NCBI RefSeq assembly: GCF_012489685.1 | Contig: NC_080044.1 | Span: 73,208,732 to 73,272,731 of the forward strand | DNA: 64,000 nt | Direction of reading: 5' to 3' | Source of the DNA: Lotus japonicus | Taxonomy: Eukaryota; Streptophyta; Magnoliopsida; Fabales; Fabaceae | Shown here: positions 1 through 10,335 of the stretch, piece by piece | Layout of the letters: each line of letters starts with the position of its first letter | Position numbering within the stretch: position 1 is the first letter of the stretch | Program-made: the position numbers and the translations under genes | Notes under the pieces: model-generated | What the model was told of the DNA's origin: nothing | What the model saw: the letters and a program-made list of their open reading frames with translations, nothing else | Database searches by the model: none

Positions 1-1458
1 GAGGTCTTTTGGGGTTGTTGGAATTGACCTCTCTGGGAATCCAGCTGTTGGTGAATGGTATATCAACTCAATTTAGGACCCTAGTGTAGTATAATTTATT
101 TTGAATTGAAAAAACAGATGCTTGAGCCCTGAAATCCTTTTTTTTTCCTTTCTAGGATTACGTATTTGCAAGCATTGAGATTTGCTCGAGAACAAGGTCT
201 TTATGTAACTCTTCACTGTGGAGAGGTGTGCTAATTTTTTCCTGTACCTGTTACAACTGATGCTTATTGCTTGGCTAGTTTGTTTTTCTTACATTTTTTT
301 TTTAGGTACCTAACTCAAAGGAGATACATGACATGCTTGACTTTCTTCCCCATAGGATTGGGCATGCTTGTTTCTTTGATGAGGAACACTGGATAAAGCT
401 CAAGTCCTCCAACATTCCGGTTAGACTTTGCAAGGCTTTTAGTTGCATTAATGATAAAGCAAACTACTGGTAGTGTATTATAATTTGTGCGGCATCAAGC
501 AGAGGTTCCTTGTTGATAATTAATCAGTTAAAAGGTGGTTATTCAAAGATTTTGTCTCAAATTTGAAATTGTATTTGATCCGAGTGAGTGGATCTGTATC
601 ATATCTTGCTTTTACCAAGCAAAGCAGTGCTTTAGGGCTTCTGATCATTGCTAAGTTTGAATGCTTCCTGTAATACCCTCTCTTTGCTTTTCCCAATTTA
701 TAAACTGGTAAGTTACATATAATTTATACTATCTATCTTCCCCATTTTCAGGTTGAACTTTGTCTGACATCGAACTTTAGGACATTGTCCGTTCCATCAA
801 TAGATGCTCATCATTTTGGTAGGTTTTTTGTTTAATTGAAAATCATAATTATAGAATTAATAAAGAACCTCACTCTTTGTTCAACTTCACACGAGATTTT
901 ATAGGCTTCATTCAAAGTGATTCTGTATTTTGCCCAGCTTTGTTTTTTAGGTAATGTTTTTTGGGGTTGATAGAAGAGATGATGTTTCGGGAAGCCATGG
1001 GTCTTGAGGCTAGGATCCCACAAAAGAGCCTCATGGAACCAGAAAATAATTTCCCCTCCATTGAGTTATATATTGATTTTGCCTGGGAATCAACTTCAAG
1101 CAGCCTCTCTTAATATCATGATTTTGTTGATGCAGGGGATTTGTATCAGGCAAAGCATCCGGTAGTCCTCTGTACTGACGACTCAGGTGTGTTCTCTACC
1201 AGTCTCTCCAACGAATACAAAATTGCTGCTGCTTCATTTGGTAGGTTTCTCTTCACTCTTGGAGCCAGTGGAATTTAAACTATTGCCTAATAATATCAAC
1301 TTTGCTGACTTGTTGATTTTGGCAATTATCAAGGCCTTGGAAGGAAGGAAATGTTTGAGCTAGCAAAGAATGCTGTCGAGTTTATATTTGCAGATATTCT
1401 AGTAAAGGAGGATTTGAGAAGAAATTTTAATTTAGCAGCAAAGAATCTGGAACTGTAA
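1..1458 (+). CDS. MAPDA: Adenosine/N6-methyl-AMP deaminase (ADAL/MAPDA type), 3' part
   Basis: The metal-dependent ADA family deaminates adenine nucleosides or nucleotides; the plant ADAL/MAPDA branch hydrolyses N6-methyl-AMP to IMP in the cytosol. The 5' exons lie beyond the left edge. Six exons are readable, all with GT/AG borders: 1-57, 156-225, 306-419, 752-818, 1136-1240 and 1334-1458 (TAA). They join in frame to about 178 residues, roughly half of the usual ~350. Visible landmarks are GIDLSGNP, the catalytic HCGE (His and Glu), RIGHACF, ELCLTSN and the metal-site LCTDDSGVFST, all intact, so the enzyme should be active. The stop is only 128 bp from the stop of the lectin gene on the other strand, so the two genes converge. 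The gene symbol is by family similarity. The last codons contain a GTAAGT-like string overlapping the stop, but no further exon is needed. Confidence 0.9.
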
Positions 1459-1585
1459 GTACAATTTCATGTAGTGAAAAAAAATTGGTCATCAATAATG
1501 AGTTATAATTTAAAATTGTTGATCAAGAAACAGAAAAAAAAAAGTCCAGTACAGTCCAGTCCACCCCATGATCATGTGCAGCTAG

Positions 1586-2584
1586 CTACGGCTCGTTAAG
1601 CCTTTTCCACTTTAATCTACGATTGTTGATATTCGTGAATGCAAGCACAACTAGATATGCCAGTACGCTACAAATAGCAAAAGCAGCAGCAGCAGCAGCT
1701 AGGAACATTTTTAGCATAAAATATACTTGCCTATAAGAATCTGCATCCACCTGATTTAACACCGGAGAGAGTGATGGCAATGTTTCCAAATCCAGAGATA
1801 TAGCTTCTCCATTGACTTTAAAGCTCCAACCTAAGATGTATTGACGGTTGGCGAGCACACTTGTTGAAGCAGAAAATCCCACATACATAGTATCGTTGAG
1901 AATTGGCGAGAAATCAACATTATTCCAAGACAAAATTGGTGAAGTGGGTTTTGACGAGTTTGGTGAAAGCCTTATCTCCAATTGGTTGTTGATGGAATCA
2001 TAGTCCACCCATGCTTGAATCACCACACCCTCGGTAGGGTCCAAATGATCTTTTTTGGGGTTGAGGTTGTTCAAGTCGATAAAGTAGTGCTGACTGTTGA
2101 AGACGGCGATGAAGAAATTCCCGTCGTTCATTCGCCGGACCACTTCTTGAAGCGGATCATACACAAATTCTCGGTCCAGTGTAAAGTTAGGACTGATAAG
2201 GCTCATAATATGCTGGCTCGGAAGTGCTTTTGAAGGGGAAACGGAGAACGCGAAGCCGTGGTAAGGGGGTTTCCCGTACCAATTGAATATTGCAAATGCG
2301 AAAGCTGTGGAAAAGGAGAAAGCTTTTCCAGTTGTGGAGTTCTTCAACTTGATCGGAGTTGAGTAAAACGCGTCTCCCATTAATCCTTGTGTGTCGTTTG
2401 TCAGCCGGAGAAGGCCATTCGACTCAATTGATGCACAACCGTTTACGCTCATGTTGCTAGATGCTGCACTGAAACCATCAAAGAACAACTCTTCATCATC
2501 ATCATCATCATGCATCCTCGACTTTACACGAATTGAAAGCAGGAGAATGGCAAAACAGACAAGAACCAAAACTTTTTTCGCCAT
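1586..2584 (-). CDS. L-type lectin receptor-like membrane protein lacking a kinase domain
   Basis: An intronless 332-residue protein is read from the ATG at 2584, chosen because it gives a clean signal peptide (MAKKVLVLVCFAILLLSI). An in-frame ATG at 2677 would add 31 residues ahead of it. After the signal peptide come an acidic DDDDDEE stretch, a legume-lectin fold domain of about 235 residues (FSFSTAFAFAI, GFAFSVSPS, GVVIQAWVDYDS, YVGFSAST, ILGWSFKVNG), one membrane span with a run of Ala residues, and a 16-residue basic tail (NINNRRLKWKRLNEP). Lectin receptor kinases continue here into a Ser/Thr kinase; this one stops. The segment that normally carries the metal-binding E-x-D and DIN-x-NHVGID residues reads FIAVFNSQHYFIDLNNL, so the Ca/Mn site looks lost and sugar binding is doubtful (inference). 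It may be a functional receptor-like protein or a truncated LecRK. No kinase remnant is seen downstream, where the next gene converges after 128 bp. Confidence 0.85.
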   Translation of the reverse strand: MAKKVLVLVCFAILLLSIRVKSRMHDDDDDEELFFDGFSAASSNMSVNGCASIESNGLLRLTNDTQGLMGDAFYSTPIKLKNSTTGKAFSFSTAFAFAIFNWYGKPPYHGFAFSVSPSKALPSQHIMSLISPNFTLDREFVYDPLQEVVRRMNDGNFFIAVFNSQHYFIDLNNLNPKKDHLDPTEGVVIQAWVDYDSINNQLEIRLSPNSSKPTSPILSWNNVDFSPILNDTMYVGFSASTSVLANRQYILGWSFKVNGEAISLDLETLPSLSPVLNQVDADSYRQVYFMLKMFLAAAAAAFAICSVLAYLVVLAFTNINNRRLKWKRLNEP

Positions 2585-2689
2585 TACCGTTCTTGTGCTT
2601 TTTTGAACGTCCGTGCCTGTGCTTGGAAAGAGGAGAATAAGAAACCCTAGTAATCCATATAATATATATAACCCCATTATTTAGTTTTT

Positions 2690-3324
2690 TATACTAATAT
2701 TTTATTTTATTTGATATACTTATAAAGTTTTTTTTAAAATGAATATACTTATAAAGTTTTTTTTAACGTAATATACTTATAAAGTTACATCATAAGGTTT
2801 TGCTTTCCGTCAAAATAATAATCAAAGATTTTCTTCAATTTTAATATGAATTAGTATCACTTTCATATATGTTTACAACTAGGTAGTAACCCTATGCACA
2901 GTGCCATTTGTTTTCCAAAATATTTTATTATAACATAATATGATGTGATTCAAATGTCTTAATCCAATCAAAATATAATGAATTAAATTGTACCTCACAT
3001 CTTATTTTTTCCTATTTTTTTTTTCTAATTTAATTTAATTTAATTATAATTTCATACGAAAATATAAAGAAAAACAAATAACAAAGTATCAAAACAATAT
3101 CTATAAAATACCATGTTATCTTAATTTTTTTCCAAATATATTACAATGAGATATTAAGTTAACAATAAAATAAAAGTAAGTGTCCATATTTTGACTTTGG
3201 TTTTTCATAAATATAAATAGAATACTCATCCTATCAGAATATAATAAATAACAATCATACCAAATAAATTATTAAATTTTTTACAATTAATTTCAACTTG
3301 AATCAGAAAGCTCTGGTACCAACA
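2690..3324. other. AT-rich stretch upstream of the lectin gene
   Basis: This is very AT-rich DNA with no credible reading frame. A short local repeat (atatacttataaagttt) occurs three times between about 2716 and 2785. If the LTR to the right belongs to a retroelement, its degraded interior would lie here, but no gag or pol sequence is recognisable. Confidence 0.5.
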
Positions 3325-3482
3325 TGAATGAAATATTCTGCTTGATGATTCCATGAAGCTGAGTACATATATATATATACAAGAGTTTAGGGATAGCTAA
3401 ATAAGGAAAAGATCTATCCTAATAAAAGATAAAATATACTAAATATATTTATCCCTATTTATTTTATCTACATATCTCAACA
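3312..3482 (-). mobile_element. Short LTR with adjacent tRNA-Met-type primer site (TRIM-like remnant)
   Basis: Read on the minus strand, a 158-bp unit (3482 to 3325) starts TGTTGAGATATG and ends TCATTCA. Two bases after it comes TTGGTACCAGAGC, close to the initiator-Met primer-binding site TGGTATCAGAGC of plant copia-like elements. That orders it as a 5' LTR followed by a PBS, with the interior toward lower coordinates. No second LTR is visible, so the element is truncated. The very short LTR suggests a TRIM-type element (inference). Confidence 0.5.
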
Positions 3483-3986
3483 GACTTGTTCCAACATCAC
3501 CAAAGACAACACCAAGAGTCTGAAAAGCCAATACAATTTTCTTTCCCAAACTGATATCCTGCAATAAAATATAATAAAAGACAACAAACATAAAACATTA
3601 ATACATAGATCGCTAACTCTCCACTACAGCTTACCGCTATAGAATCTGATGATTAGCAGTGCAAGGTTTTTAAGGAGCAGAAGTGAGCTCAAGCCATACA
3701 CAAGTGAATTACAGACTGAATTTCATATTATCCACAGGACTAAATATCCTTCCTCGTAATCTCAAAATTGATGAGGTAGAATACAATAAGTAAATTGCAC
3801 AGACATTAAGTGAATGAGCACATGAGCAACTCGAAAATCGGTGATAATTGGAAGCCAACGCAGAGATGCTCAGGGAGGTGATTAAAATGACAGTCACAGC
3901 AGCAGGAAATGCACCAGAGGACCTTCAAGCGAAGTGTTAGAAGCAAGTGGCATCTCCTCAATAACCACCTCTGGATTCCGTAGAAA

Positions 3987-4616
3987 TTAACCAGTGGATC
4001 TGATGCGAATAAATGGCTGTGATGTCCATTCATAGGTTGAGAAATGAAACCCTTTCACCCTTCCACTAAGCCATTGCCAAGCCCTGAATTGTGCAGTTTC
4101 AAGTAGAGCCAATGCGTCATCTCTATTCCTTCCATTGAACACCACCTGGTTTCTGTGATCCCAAACTCACATAACCAGCAATGAATGATGTCAGAGCATA
4201 ACATACAATGAAGGTTGTGACAATGGTTCCTCGTCTGCACATGTAAGGAAATTCACATAATAATGAAGGGGAAACAAAATGGGCAAACAAAATATGGTCA
4301 ATAGGAAAGCTAGACAACAATAGTTGTGACTTGTGATATATGAGAAGAAAATAACAAATGTGTATTGCATTAAGTCTCTTTTGTGCACAATCACACTATC
4401 TCAATAAAACCATTATTCAGAGTAACATAGTAATAAGTAATGCACTTACCCAACATACAGCATCCCAACAATAGCTAACAACATGACAACAAGCACCAAC
4501 GTTGCAAGCTGAGCACCTATGCCAACAATAGTTGTAAGAAGAATCAAATAGCGAGGAGGCCGAAAAACATCACCATGCACAGATTTCTAGCCAGATTCTT
4601 CACTAATATCTCTCTC
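3987..4616 (-). pseudogene. TMN5-type nonaspanin (TM9SF) fragment fused to a LINE RNase H tail
   Basis: Two exons with proper splice borders encode the middle of a TM9 protein. Exon 4616-4450 reads ERDISEESG*KSVHGDVFRPP followed by a membrane span (QLATLVLVVMLLAIVGMLYVG). Exon 4234 onward reads RGTIVTTFIVCYALTSFIAGYVS. The expected Trp after ESG is a TAG stop. At about 4165 the TM9 similarity ends abruptly and another frame begins with WDHRNQVVFNGRNRDDA and continues to KGFHFSTYEW, ending with a stop at 3987. That is the C-terminal region typical of plant LINE polyproteins. The N-terminal half and later spans of the TM9 protein are absent. The retained intron rules out simple retrocopying; capture by a transposon or a broken duplication is more likely (inference). 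It is of a different subfamily from the intact TM9 gene at 28.6 kb. Confidence 0.8.
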
Positions 4617-4750
4617 CTGAAAAATTTTGAGAATTGACCAAATCATTTTTCCGTGAAAAAGGAATGGATATTCCACAAATAAATAAAAATTTACAGACAA
4701 AGTCAACAAAGCCTCACCAAAGTTTCCAAATCATCATCTTCCCGACCATA

Positions 4751-5404
4751 CTTTTCATTAGGGGTGTTCGCGGATTGGATTGGATCGGTTTTGAGGAGAA
4801 AAATCATCCAATCCGATCTCATCGGTTTTATAATTTTGTCATCCAATGAATTTTTTACTAAATTCAAATCCGAACCAATCCGATCCAATCTATAGCTGTT
4901 TGGATTGGATTGGATTATTCGGTTTTTGTTTCACTTTTTTATACTTTGAAATTGTGTTGTATAAATTTTAAAAACATATAATATATGATAAATACAACGA
5001 TACATAATTTATAACATTAATATAACATTCATAAATTATAACATAGTAACATCTTTTTAAATTATGATTATAATTGTTTACTTTGATACATGTATATAGT
5101 TCAAATAATTACTTGAACTTTTTTTATTAAAACGTAATTTTATAAATAAGCATGTGTGATATAATCAATATATAAACAATAAACATGTATAACTAAAAGT
5201 AAACATATTTGTGAATGTTCGGTTTGGATTGGATTGGTTCGGTTTTGGAAATCAAATCCGAAATCCGATCCGATCCAATAAATAATTTCGGTTTTTTCAA
5301 TTTCCAGTCCGTTCGGTTTTCGGTTTGATTGGATATCGGTTTTTTTGGATCGGTTTATCGGTTTTGTTTGGATTGGTTCGGTTATGAACACCCCTACTTT
5401 TCAT
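4751..5404. mobile_element. hAT-type non-autonomous element with exact 8-bp target duplication
   Basis: The element spans 4759-5396 (638 bp) with terminal inverted repeats TAGGGGTGTTC / GAACACCCCTA. It is flanked by perfect 8-bp duplications CTTTTCAT (4751-4758 and 5397-5404), the hAT signature. Both subterminal regions are filled with reiterated GGATTGGATTGGAT and TCGGTTTT motifs in opposite orientation, while the centre is AT-rich. There is no transposase, so it must move in trans. Confidence 0.92.
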
Positions 5405-6145
5405 AGTCATTTCTCAAAGTTCCATTAATATCATTGACACCAATCCAGTTAGAAAGATGACCATCATGAAAGAGTTAAAAATGGAGAACCAGTGATTCTA
5501 CAGAAGCCAAAATAGCAAAGTTTTTTCACTGACAAGGCCACAAAATTAAATACATAGCAGGTAATCAATGATAAACACCACTTCAATCTAAGATATGAAG
5601 CTGGCAACATTAATTTTCACCTGATGCTCAAAGAACGGATAGTCTAGATATAACCACCTAGTGATCCAGATAACATGTATCAATGATCCATCTTTAATAT
5701 CAGGGATCCATATAACTTTGTTAGGCTTTGAATGGTGCAAATAGTTTACTCTAAGCTGACAAATATATGTATAAAAAGTACCTAAGCTTAAACAAAATAG
5801 AACGGATAGGTATATCAATACTTAGTTGAGGGAACAGACTACTGCCACGGTAGCTGAAGCATCTCTTAATGCTTGAAGGGCAATCTTTTTGAAGAAACAC
5901 AGATTCGTCATAAATTTTCAGAACTTAAGAAATTCCATGACCCTCCTATAATAAAATAAAGTAAATCCACTAATGATCAAAACAATAACTGCCTATTTTA
6001 TATGGGGAAAAGAAACAAACGAATTTTGGTGTTCAATATAGCAGGGTCACACTACAAATAATGAAATGTACTCTAATGACAACAAAATTGCAAATCACTT
6101 AAGAGTACATATCTTCAACCGATTCAGGTTTAATTTTGACCAACT
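5405..6145. other. Region between the hAT element and the Alba pseudogene
   Basis: No intact gene is visible. On the minus strand about 33 stop-free codons at 5925-5826 (KIYDESVFLQKDCPSSIKRC) look coding-like but match no family I recognise. They could be another fragment belonging with the neighbouring broken genes. Confidence 0.3.
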
Positions 6146-6408
6146 TCATAAGCCCTGCTCTTCAAGATCACCATTTTCAGCATCTTCAGCAGCTGCAGCA
6201 GCCATGAGCTCATCGAAGTTTGTTGTTTTCCCAAGTACTATTTCAATCTTGGCCTTTTGGACAGGTCTACCTCTAGAATCATCCTTGATGTCAACTGTTG
6301 ATGTCTTTCTTTTCAACAGCAAGCCCGTTATTCTTCAAAATTTCAGCAACAGTTACCACTGTGGCAAAAGCCATTCTTTTGAGCCACTTCTCTTTGCTGC
6401 ACAACTTC
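6146..6408 (-). pseudogene. Alba-domain nucleic-acid-binding protein fragment (At2g34160-like)
   Basis: Alba proteins are small DNA/RNA-binding proteins; the plant At2g34160 group is about 130 residues. An acceptor site (TTCACAG) precedes the exon at 6408, followed by EVVQQREVAQK. A 1-base shift leads to MAFATVVTVAEILKNNGLAV and EKK. A second shift, consistent with loss of five bases, leads to TSTVDIKDDSRGRPVQKAKI, then EIVLGKTTNFDELMAAAAED and a TGA at 6146. All segments match the family in order, but two frameshifts within 130 bp and no recognisable 5' exon within 1 kb make a functional gene unlikely. It lies on the same strand as the TMN5/LINE fragment, separated from it by the hAT element. 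A sequencing error at either site would weaken the pseudogene call. Confidence 0.75.
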
Positions 6409-6424
6409 CTGTGAAGTAACATAA

Positions 6425-7660
6425 AATAAATGTAAGATTATTCTTCATCAAAGAATACAAAAAGAATGCAAATAACAGATAGCAAACAATAGACAACATG
6501 ATAATGTGAATGAGCTTTGTCCAACAACAACCCAATATCACACCCTTATATAGCAAAATTTTCAAGCCAAATTCAAACACAACACATTTTATGTCACTTT
6601 ATCCCATTAAAAGTTTCCGGAAAAGCAAACTCTACCATAAAGTGATCCATTTACTTTACACTGTAAATTGAAGATGAAAAAGTAAAAACCTGAAAAAGTG
6701 CATGAAAAAGGAATAAAACTCAAACATTCATGAAAAAGTTGATCAAAAAGCTGATTAAAATCTAATTAATTACTCCCTTATGGTGCACCTTCATAGGAAA
6801 AGTTACATCAAAAGTAAATTATGCTTTTCCTGCAACTATAAAGTTCAAACCTGAAAAAGTACATGAAAAAGGAATGCAACCCAAAAATTCATGAAAAAGT
6901 TTATTAAAAAACTGAATAAAAACAAATTAATCACTCCCTTATGGTGCACCTTCATCACATGGGCAAAAAACCCTTATGTGAATAGTAGCCAAAATGCTTC
7001 CCCTTTGTAGTAGTTTAGACACACAAAGGGAAAATAAATATTTTCTCTAACTAAAAAATATGTATCCTAGATCAAATGATTATTAATCTCAATACTTAAT
7101 TTCATAATTTTTTATTTCTATTATTTAGACACACAATTATTAATTTCGTATCATATATCAAATTAATAATAATCTCAATACTTAATTTCATAATTTTTTA
7201 TTTCTATTATTTAGGCCTACAATAATCTATACTATCAATATTTTTTTTTGAATACTCTATACTATCAATATTAATATCCACATAATAAATATTAACAAAT
7301 ATCATCTATTAAAAGAATTATTACATAGAGCTAAAAATAAACAATATGAAATTATTTCCATCAAACTCAACCAAAGTAAATACAAACAAAAAATAACTTT
7401 TGAAGCATAACCTAATAATTTTAAAACTTCAATTTAAACCAAATAAAAAACCAAAAAGTAACAAAAAAAGGTTCCTTATGGTGCACCTCAGCAACATTTA
7501 TGAAAAACCCTAATGTGAACAGTGGCAAAAATGTTATCCCTTTGTAGTAGTTATAGATTTGCCTAAGTTCAAAAAAAAGAACAATTTGCCTCAATGTGAC
7601 CTTGGCTTCACTTTCAAAAAAAAAGGCCTTGGCTTCTATCCCCGGACCGGCCCAATTTAT
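6425..7660. repeat. AT-rich gene-free stretch with diverged duplications
   Basis: Units beginning with AAAAAGTNCATGAAAAAGGAAT and ending with CCCTTATGGTGCACCTTC occur at about 6690-6795 and 6853-6955. A third related piece (ccttatggtgcacctc through cctttgtagtag) lies at about 7475-7550 and pairs with 6943-7014. No gene is visible. Confidence 0.55.
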
Positions 7661-7669
7661 TTATATTAT

Positions 7670-8560
7670 GTCGTGAAGTTTTCTTGCTCTCACTAAAAAA
7701 ATCTATCAATTCGTTTATATTCGATTGCTCGGGGGTTGTCATTTCACATTTATTGTTTGCGAATGACAATATTATATTTGCCCCATCCACGAATGAGGAG
7801 GCCGAGTGCTTGAAAACCATTCTAGCCACATATGAGCGTGCCTCAAGACAAGTGATTAACCTTAACAAGTTCGGACTTTCTGTTAGTCGTAATGTACTGC
7901 CACAACTTTATTTTTATGAGCTTAAACAACTTCCTTGCGGTGGTTGACTTTTGATGGGTGCCGCTTCTCTTGTGAGGTCGCATTGAAACGAGCAGCATCC
8001 TTGCGGTGGTTGCTTGCAGCTCCAGTTCCCGTCCAACATCCAACAATCGTGGCAGACTCAAAGTGGAAGAGACCAATTGTTTGGGTGATCAAAATTAACA
8101 ATGATGTGTCGGTTAGTTCGCCTAGAGTAGCTGGTCTTGGCATGGCAGCACAAGACACTCACAAAGAGGTGTTGGCAACAACTGTGTCGTTTCTTATTCA
8201 CATTCTTTCTCCAGTGTTGGCGGAAGCTTAGGGCCTTCGTTTGGCGATGTCTTTGGCTGTTGATCTAGGATTTTTGAGGGTTTTCTTTGAGACTGACTCT
8301 CTCCAACTCTTTCAGCGGTGGAAAATGTCATATGATCGATGGTGGTTCTTATTTATTGTTTATTATTTGAGATTGTTTTTCTTTTGTTTCTCATTTTGTT
8401 TATATAGCCTTTCTTTTGTTCGAAGGGCCAGTGGCTCTATAGTCGATTATCTAGCTAGAACGATATCCACCTACCCTAACACTGTGAAGAAGACGTTTCT
8501 ATTTCCCCCAAAATTATGCTTTATTCAACAAAAAATTAAGAATTTTAATATTTTCAAAAT
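7670..8560 (+). pseudogene. Degenerate LINE: reverse transcriptase fragment plus RNase H domain
   Basis: The stretch 7715-7910 encodes ISHLLFANDNIIFAPSTNEE followed by AECLKTILATYERASRQVIN, the RT catalytic region of plant L1-like LINEs. The catalytic FADD is FAND here. From about 8040 a second segment in another frame encodes an RNase H domain (KINNDVSVSSPRVAGLGMAA; ILSPVLAEA), a TAG stop at 8229, then GLRLAMSLAVDLGFLRVFFE and, after an unrelated stretch, VDYLARTISTYP. The order RT then RNase H with most of the linker missing, a stop and a short A-rich tail (about 8528) indicates an old, internally deleted LINE. Confidence 0.8.
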
Positions 8561-8645
8561 TTTATAAGGTTTTATTCTAAAAATATAATATTTAATTCAA
8601 AATTAACAAATCATTAATCAATATCATCAATCAATCTATATAATA

Positions 8646-8690
8646 CTAGTATGTATACCCGTGCCGATGCACGGGGGACATATTTCCAAG
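8646..8690 (-). mobile_element. Helitron 3' terminus (left copy, minus strand)
   Basis: Read on the minus strand the end shows an 18-nt hairpin (CCCGTGC, 4-nt loop, GCACGGG; 8675-8658), an 8-nt spacer and CTAG (8649-8646), followed by T at 8645. Hairpin, short spacer, CTRR and insertion before T define Helitron 3' ends. The same end, over about 43 nt with few changes, recurs on the plus strand at 24791. The element body extends to the right. Its 5' end is not certain. Confidence 0.8.
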
Positions 8691-8831
8691 TATATAATAA
8701 TTTACTTTTAATATATAGAATTATTTATTTTGTATGAATAAACAAAAAATTGAAATACAATTTATTGTGTTTTTAATTTGTTTATGATATAATAATATAA
8801 TAATTATGGAGAAGCTTTCATATAATTAATT

Positions 8832-8898
8832 GCTCTCTCCCTCTCCCTCTCCTCCCCCCTCCCATTCTCTCTCTCTCTCTCTCTCTCCATCTCTCTTA
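8832..8898. repeat. CT-rich microsatellite
   Basis: This is a run of CTCTCC and CT units. Its reverse complement is present at 24140-24182 in the plus-strand Helitron arm, which supports homology of the two arms. Confidence 0.9.
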
Positions 8899-9001
8899 CT
8901 CAACCCATAAAATTATAATAAAATTTGTTTTTTTGTTATTTTTAATTAGAAATATACGTTCTTCCCCGTCGGATCCTATTTTCAAAATCAAATTGTAATG
9001 C

Positions 9002-9004
<3 letters not shown>

Positions 9005-9040
<36 letters not shown>
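9005..9040. repeat. (TA)n microsatellite
   Basis: An uninterrupted TA run of about 18 units lies within the left Helitron arm. Confidence 0.95.
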
Positions 9041-9041
<1 letters not shown>

Positions 9042-9980
9042 TCCTAAAAATATTTAAAAAGTATAAAAATTATATTAAAAGATTTTATATTAGTTTCAAC
9101 TTAAAGGTATTTTCATGCAAAATGTTCATCATCGTATCAACTTTTTACTATGTAACCTAAACACCAATAAATATAGAATATATATTTTCAATCCCCGTGT
9201 GACTATATTTATATATATTTACTTATTAAAATTTAATTTTGATTATTTTTAACTTATAAATATTATAATGTAAATGTCCTTCCCTGTGAGACCATCATTT
9301 TCACAATCGAATTGCAACGCTTATGTATATATACTCTTAAAATTATTTAAAAAGTCTAAAAAAAGAACTAAAATGATAACAAAACAATATTTTATGAAAA
9401 ATGTTCCTCCCGTATGAGCTTTTTAATATGTAACTTAAACATAAAAAATTAAACTATATATCTTCATTTATTCTAATTCTCGTCAAAATTTCATATATAT
9501 ATACCTTTAAAATTAATTATGAAAAAAATTCTAAAATTATATTTTTTTGTTATTTTCTACTTGAAAATAGTTTAATATAAATGTTCTTCCCCGTGAGATC
9601 TATATTATCACAATCAAATTAAAATGGTTTTGTATATCTACTCTTAAAATTATTTAAAAGTATGGAAAAAGTACTAAAATTTTATTATAACATTTTCTAT
9701 CAGTTTCAATTTAAAGTATTTTCATGCAAAAAGTTTCTAATGTAGGAGTTTTTTACTATATAATTAATAAGTATAGACTAAATATGTTTATTCTTGTCTA
9801 ATTCCCCGTGGGAGCCCTATATTCACAATTAAATTATAGTGTTTATATATATCTACTCCTAAATTAATTAAAAATTTTGGGAAATTACAAAATTAAATTA
9901 AACCATATCTTCTATTAATTCCAACTTTAAAGTATTTTCATGTAAAAATTTCCTACCCGTATGAGCTATTTAATAAGTAA

Positions 9981-10335
9981 TTTAATTTCTATGCATCGAC
10001 GGTGTAAATAAGTTTGAGTTTAATTTTGATGCACCAACGGTGTAAAGTTTTTTTACATCGTCAACCAATCAGATTTCAAGGATGTGACATGTCAATTAAA
10101 GAAATTAAATGAAAAGAGAGATTTTCTCACATCCTTGAAATCTGATTGGTTGATGGTGTAAAAAAACTTTACACCGTCGGTGCATCAAACTTTTTCTCAA
10201 TAAGTTTTACATCATCATTCAATCACATCCCTCCATTTTGTTATCTCACAATTAATTTTGAATATAATAATATCTAAAATAGAAAATGGAAGGATGTGAT
10301 TGAGTGAGGGTGTACACCGCTAGTGCATATAAATT
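9981..10335. mobile_element. Outer MITE, split by a younger insertion
   Basis: The termini TTAATTTCTATGCATCGACG (left) and, on the other strand, TTAATTTATATGCACTAGCG (right) face each other. Inside them the arms TCAATCACATCCCTCCATTT and AAATGGAAGGATGTGATTGA form a second inverted repeat. The left arm is interrupted at 10015/10199 by the element 10016-10198. No unambiguous target duplication was found for this outer element. Confidence 0.65.
10007..10207. mobile_element. Mutator-like MITE with 9-bp target duplication, nested
   Basis: The element 10016-10198 (183 bp) begins GAGTTTAATTTTGATGCACC and on the other strand GAGAAAAAGTTTGATGCACC. Its inverted repeats extend about 75 bp through GGTGTAAAG and CAATCAGATTTCAAGGATGT, so it is nearly all hairpin. 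It is flanked by exact 9-bp duplications AATAAGTTT (10007-10015, 10199-10207), as expected for Mutator-type transposition. It sits inside an older MITE. Confidence 0.88.

Noticed and set aside
2391..2606. Open frames on the plus strand over the lectin gene
   Set aside because: They are antisense shadows of the lectin coding sequence with no protein features.
1586..2677. Upstream in-frame ATG (2677) as start of the lectin gene
   Set aside because: The ATG at 2584 gives a normal signal peptide directly before the mature domain. The upstream one adds a second hydrophobic stretch.
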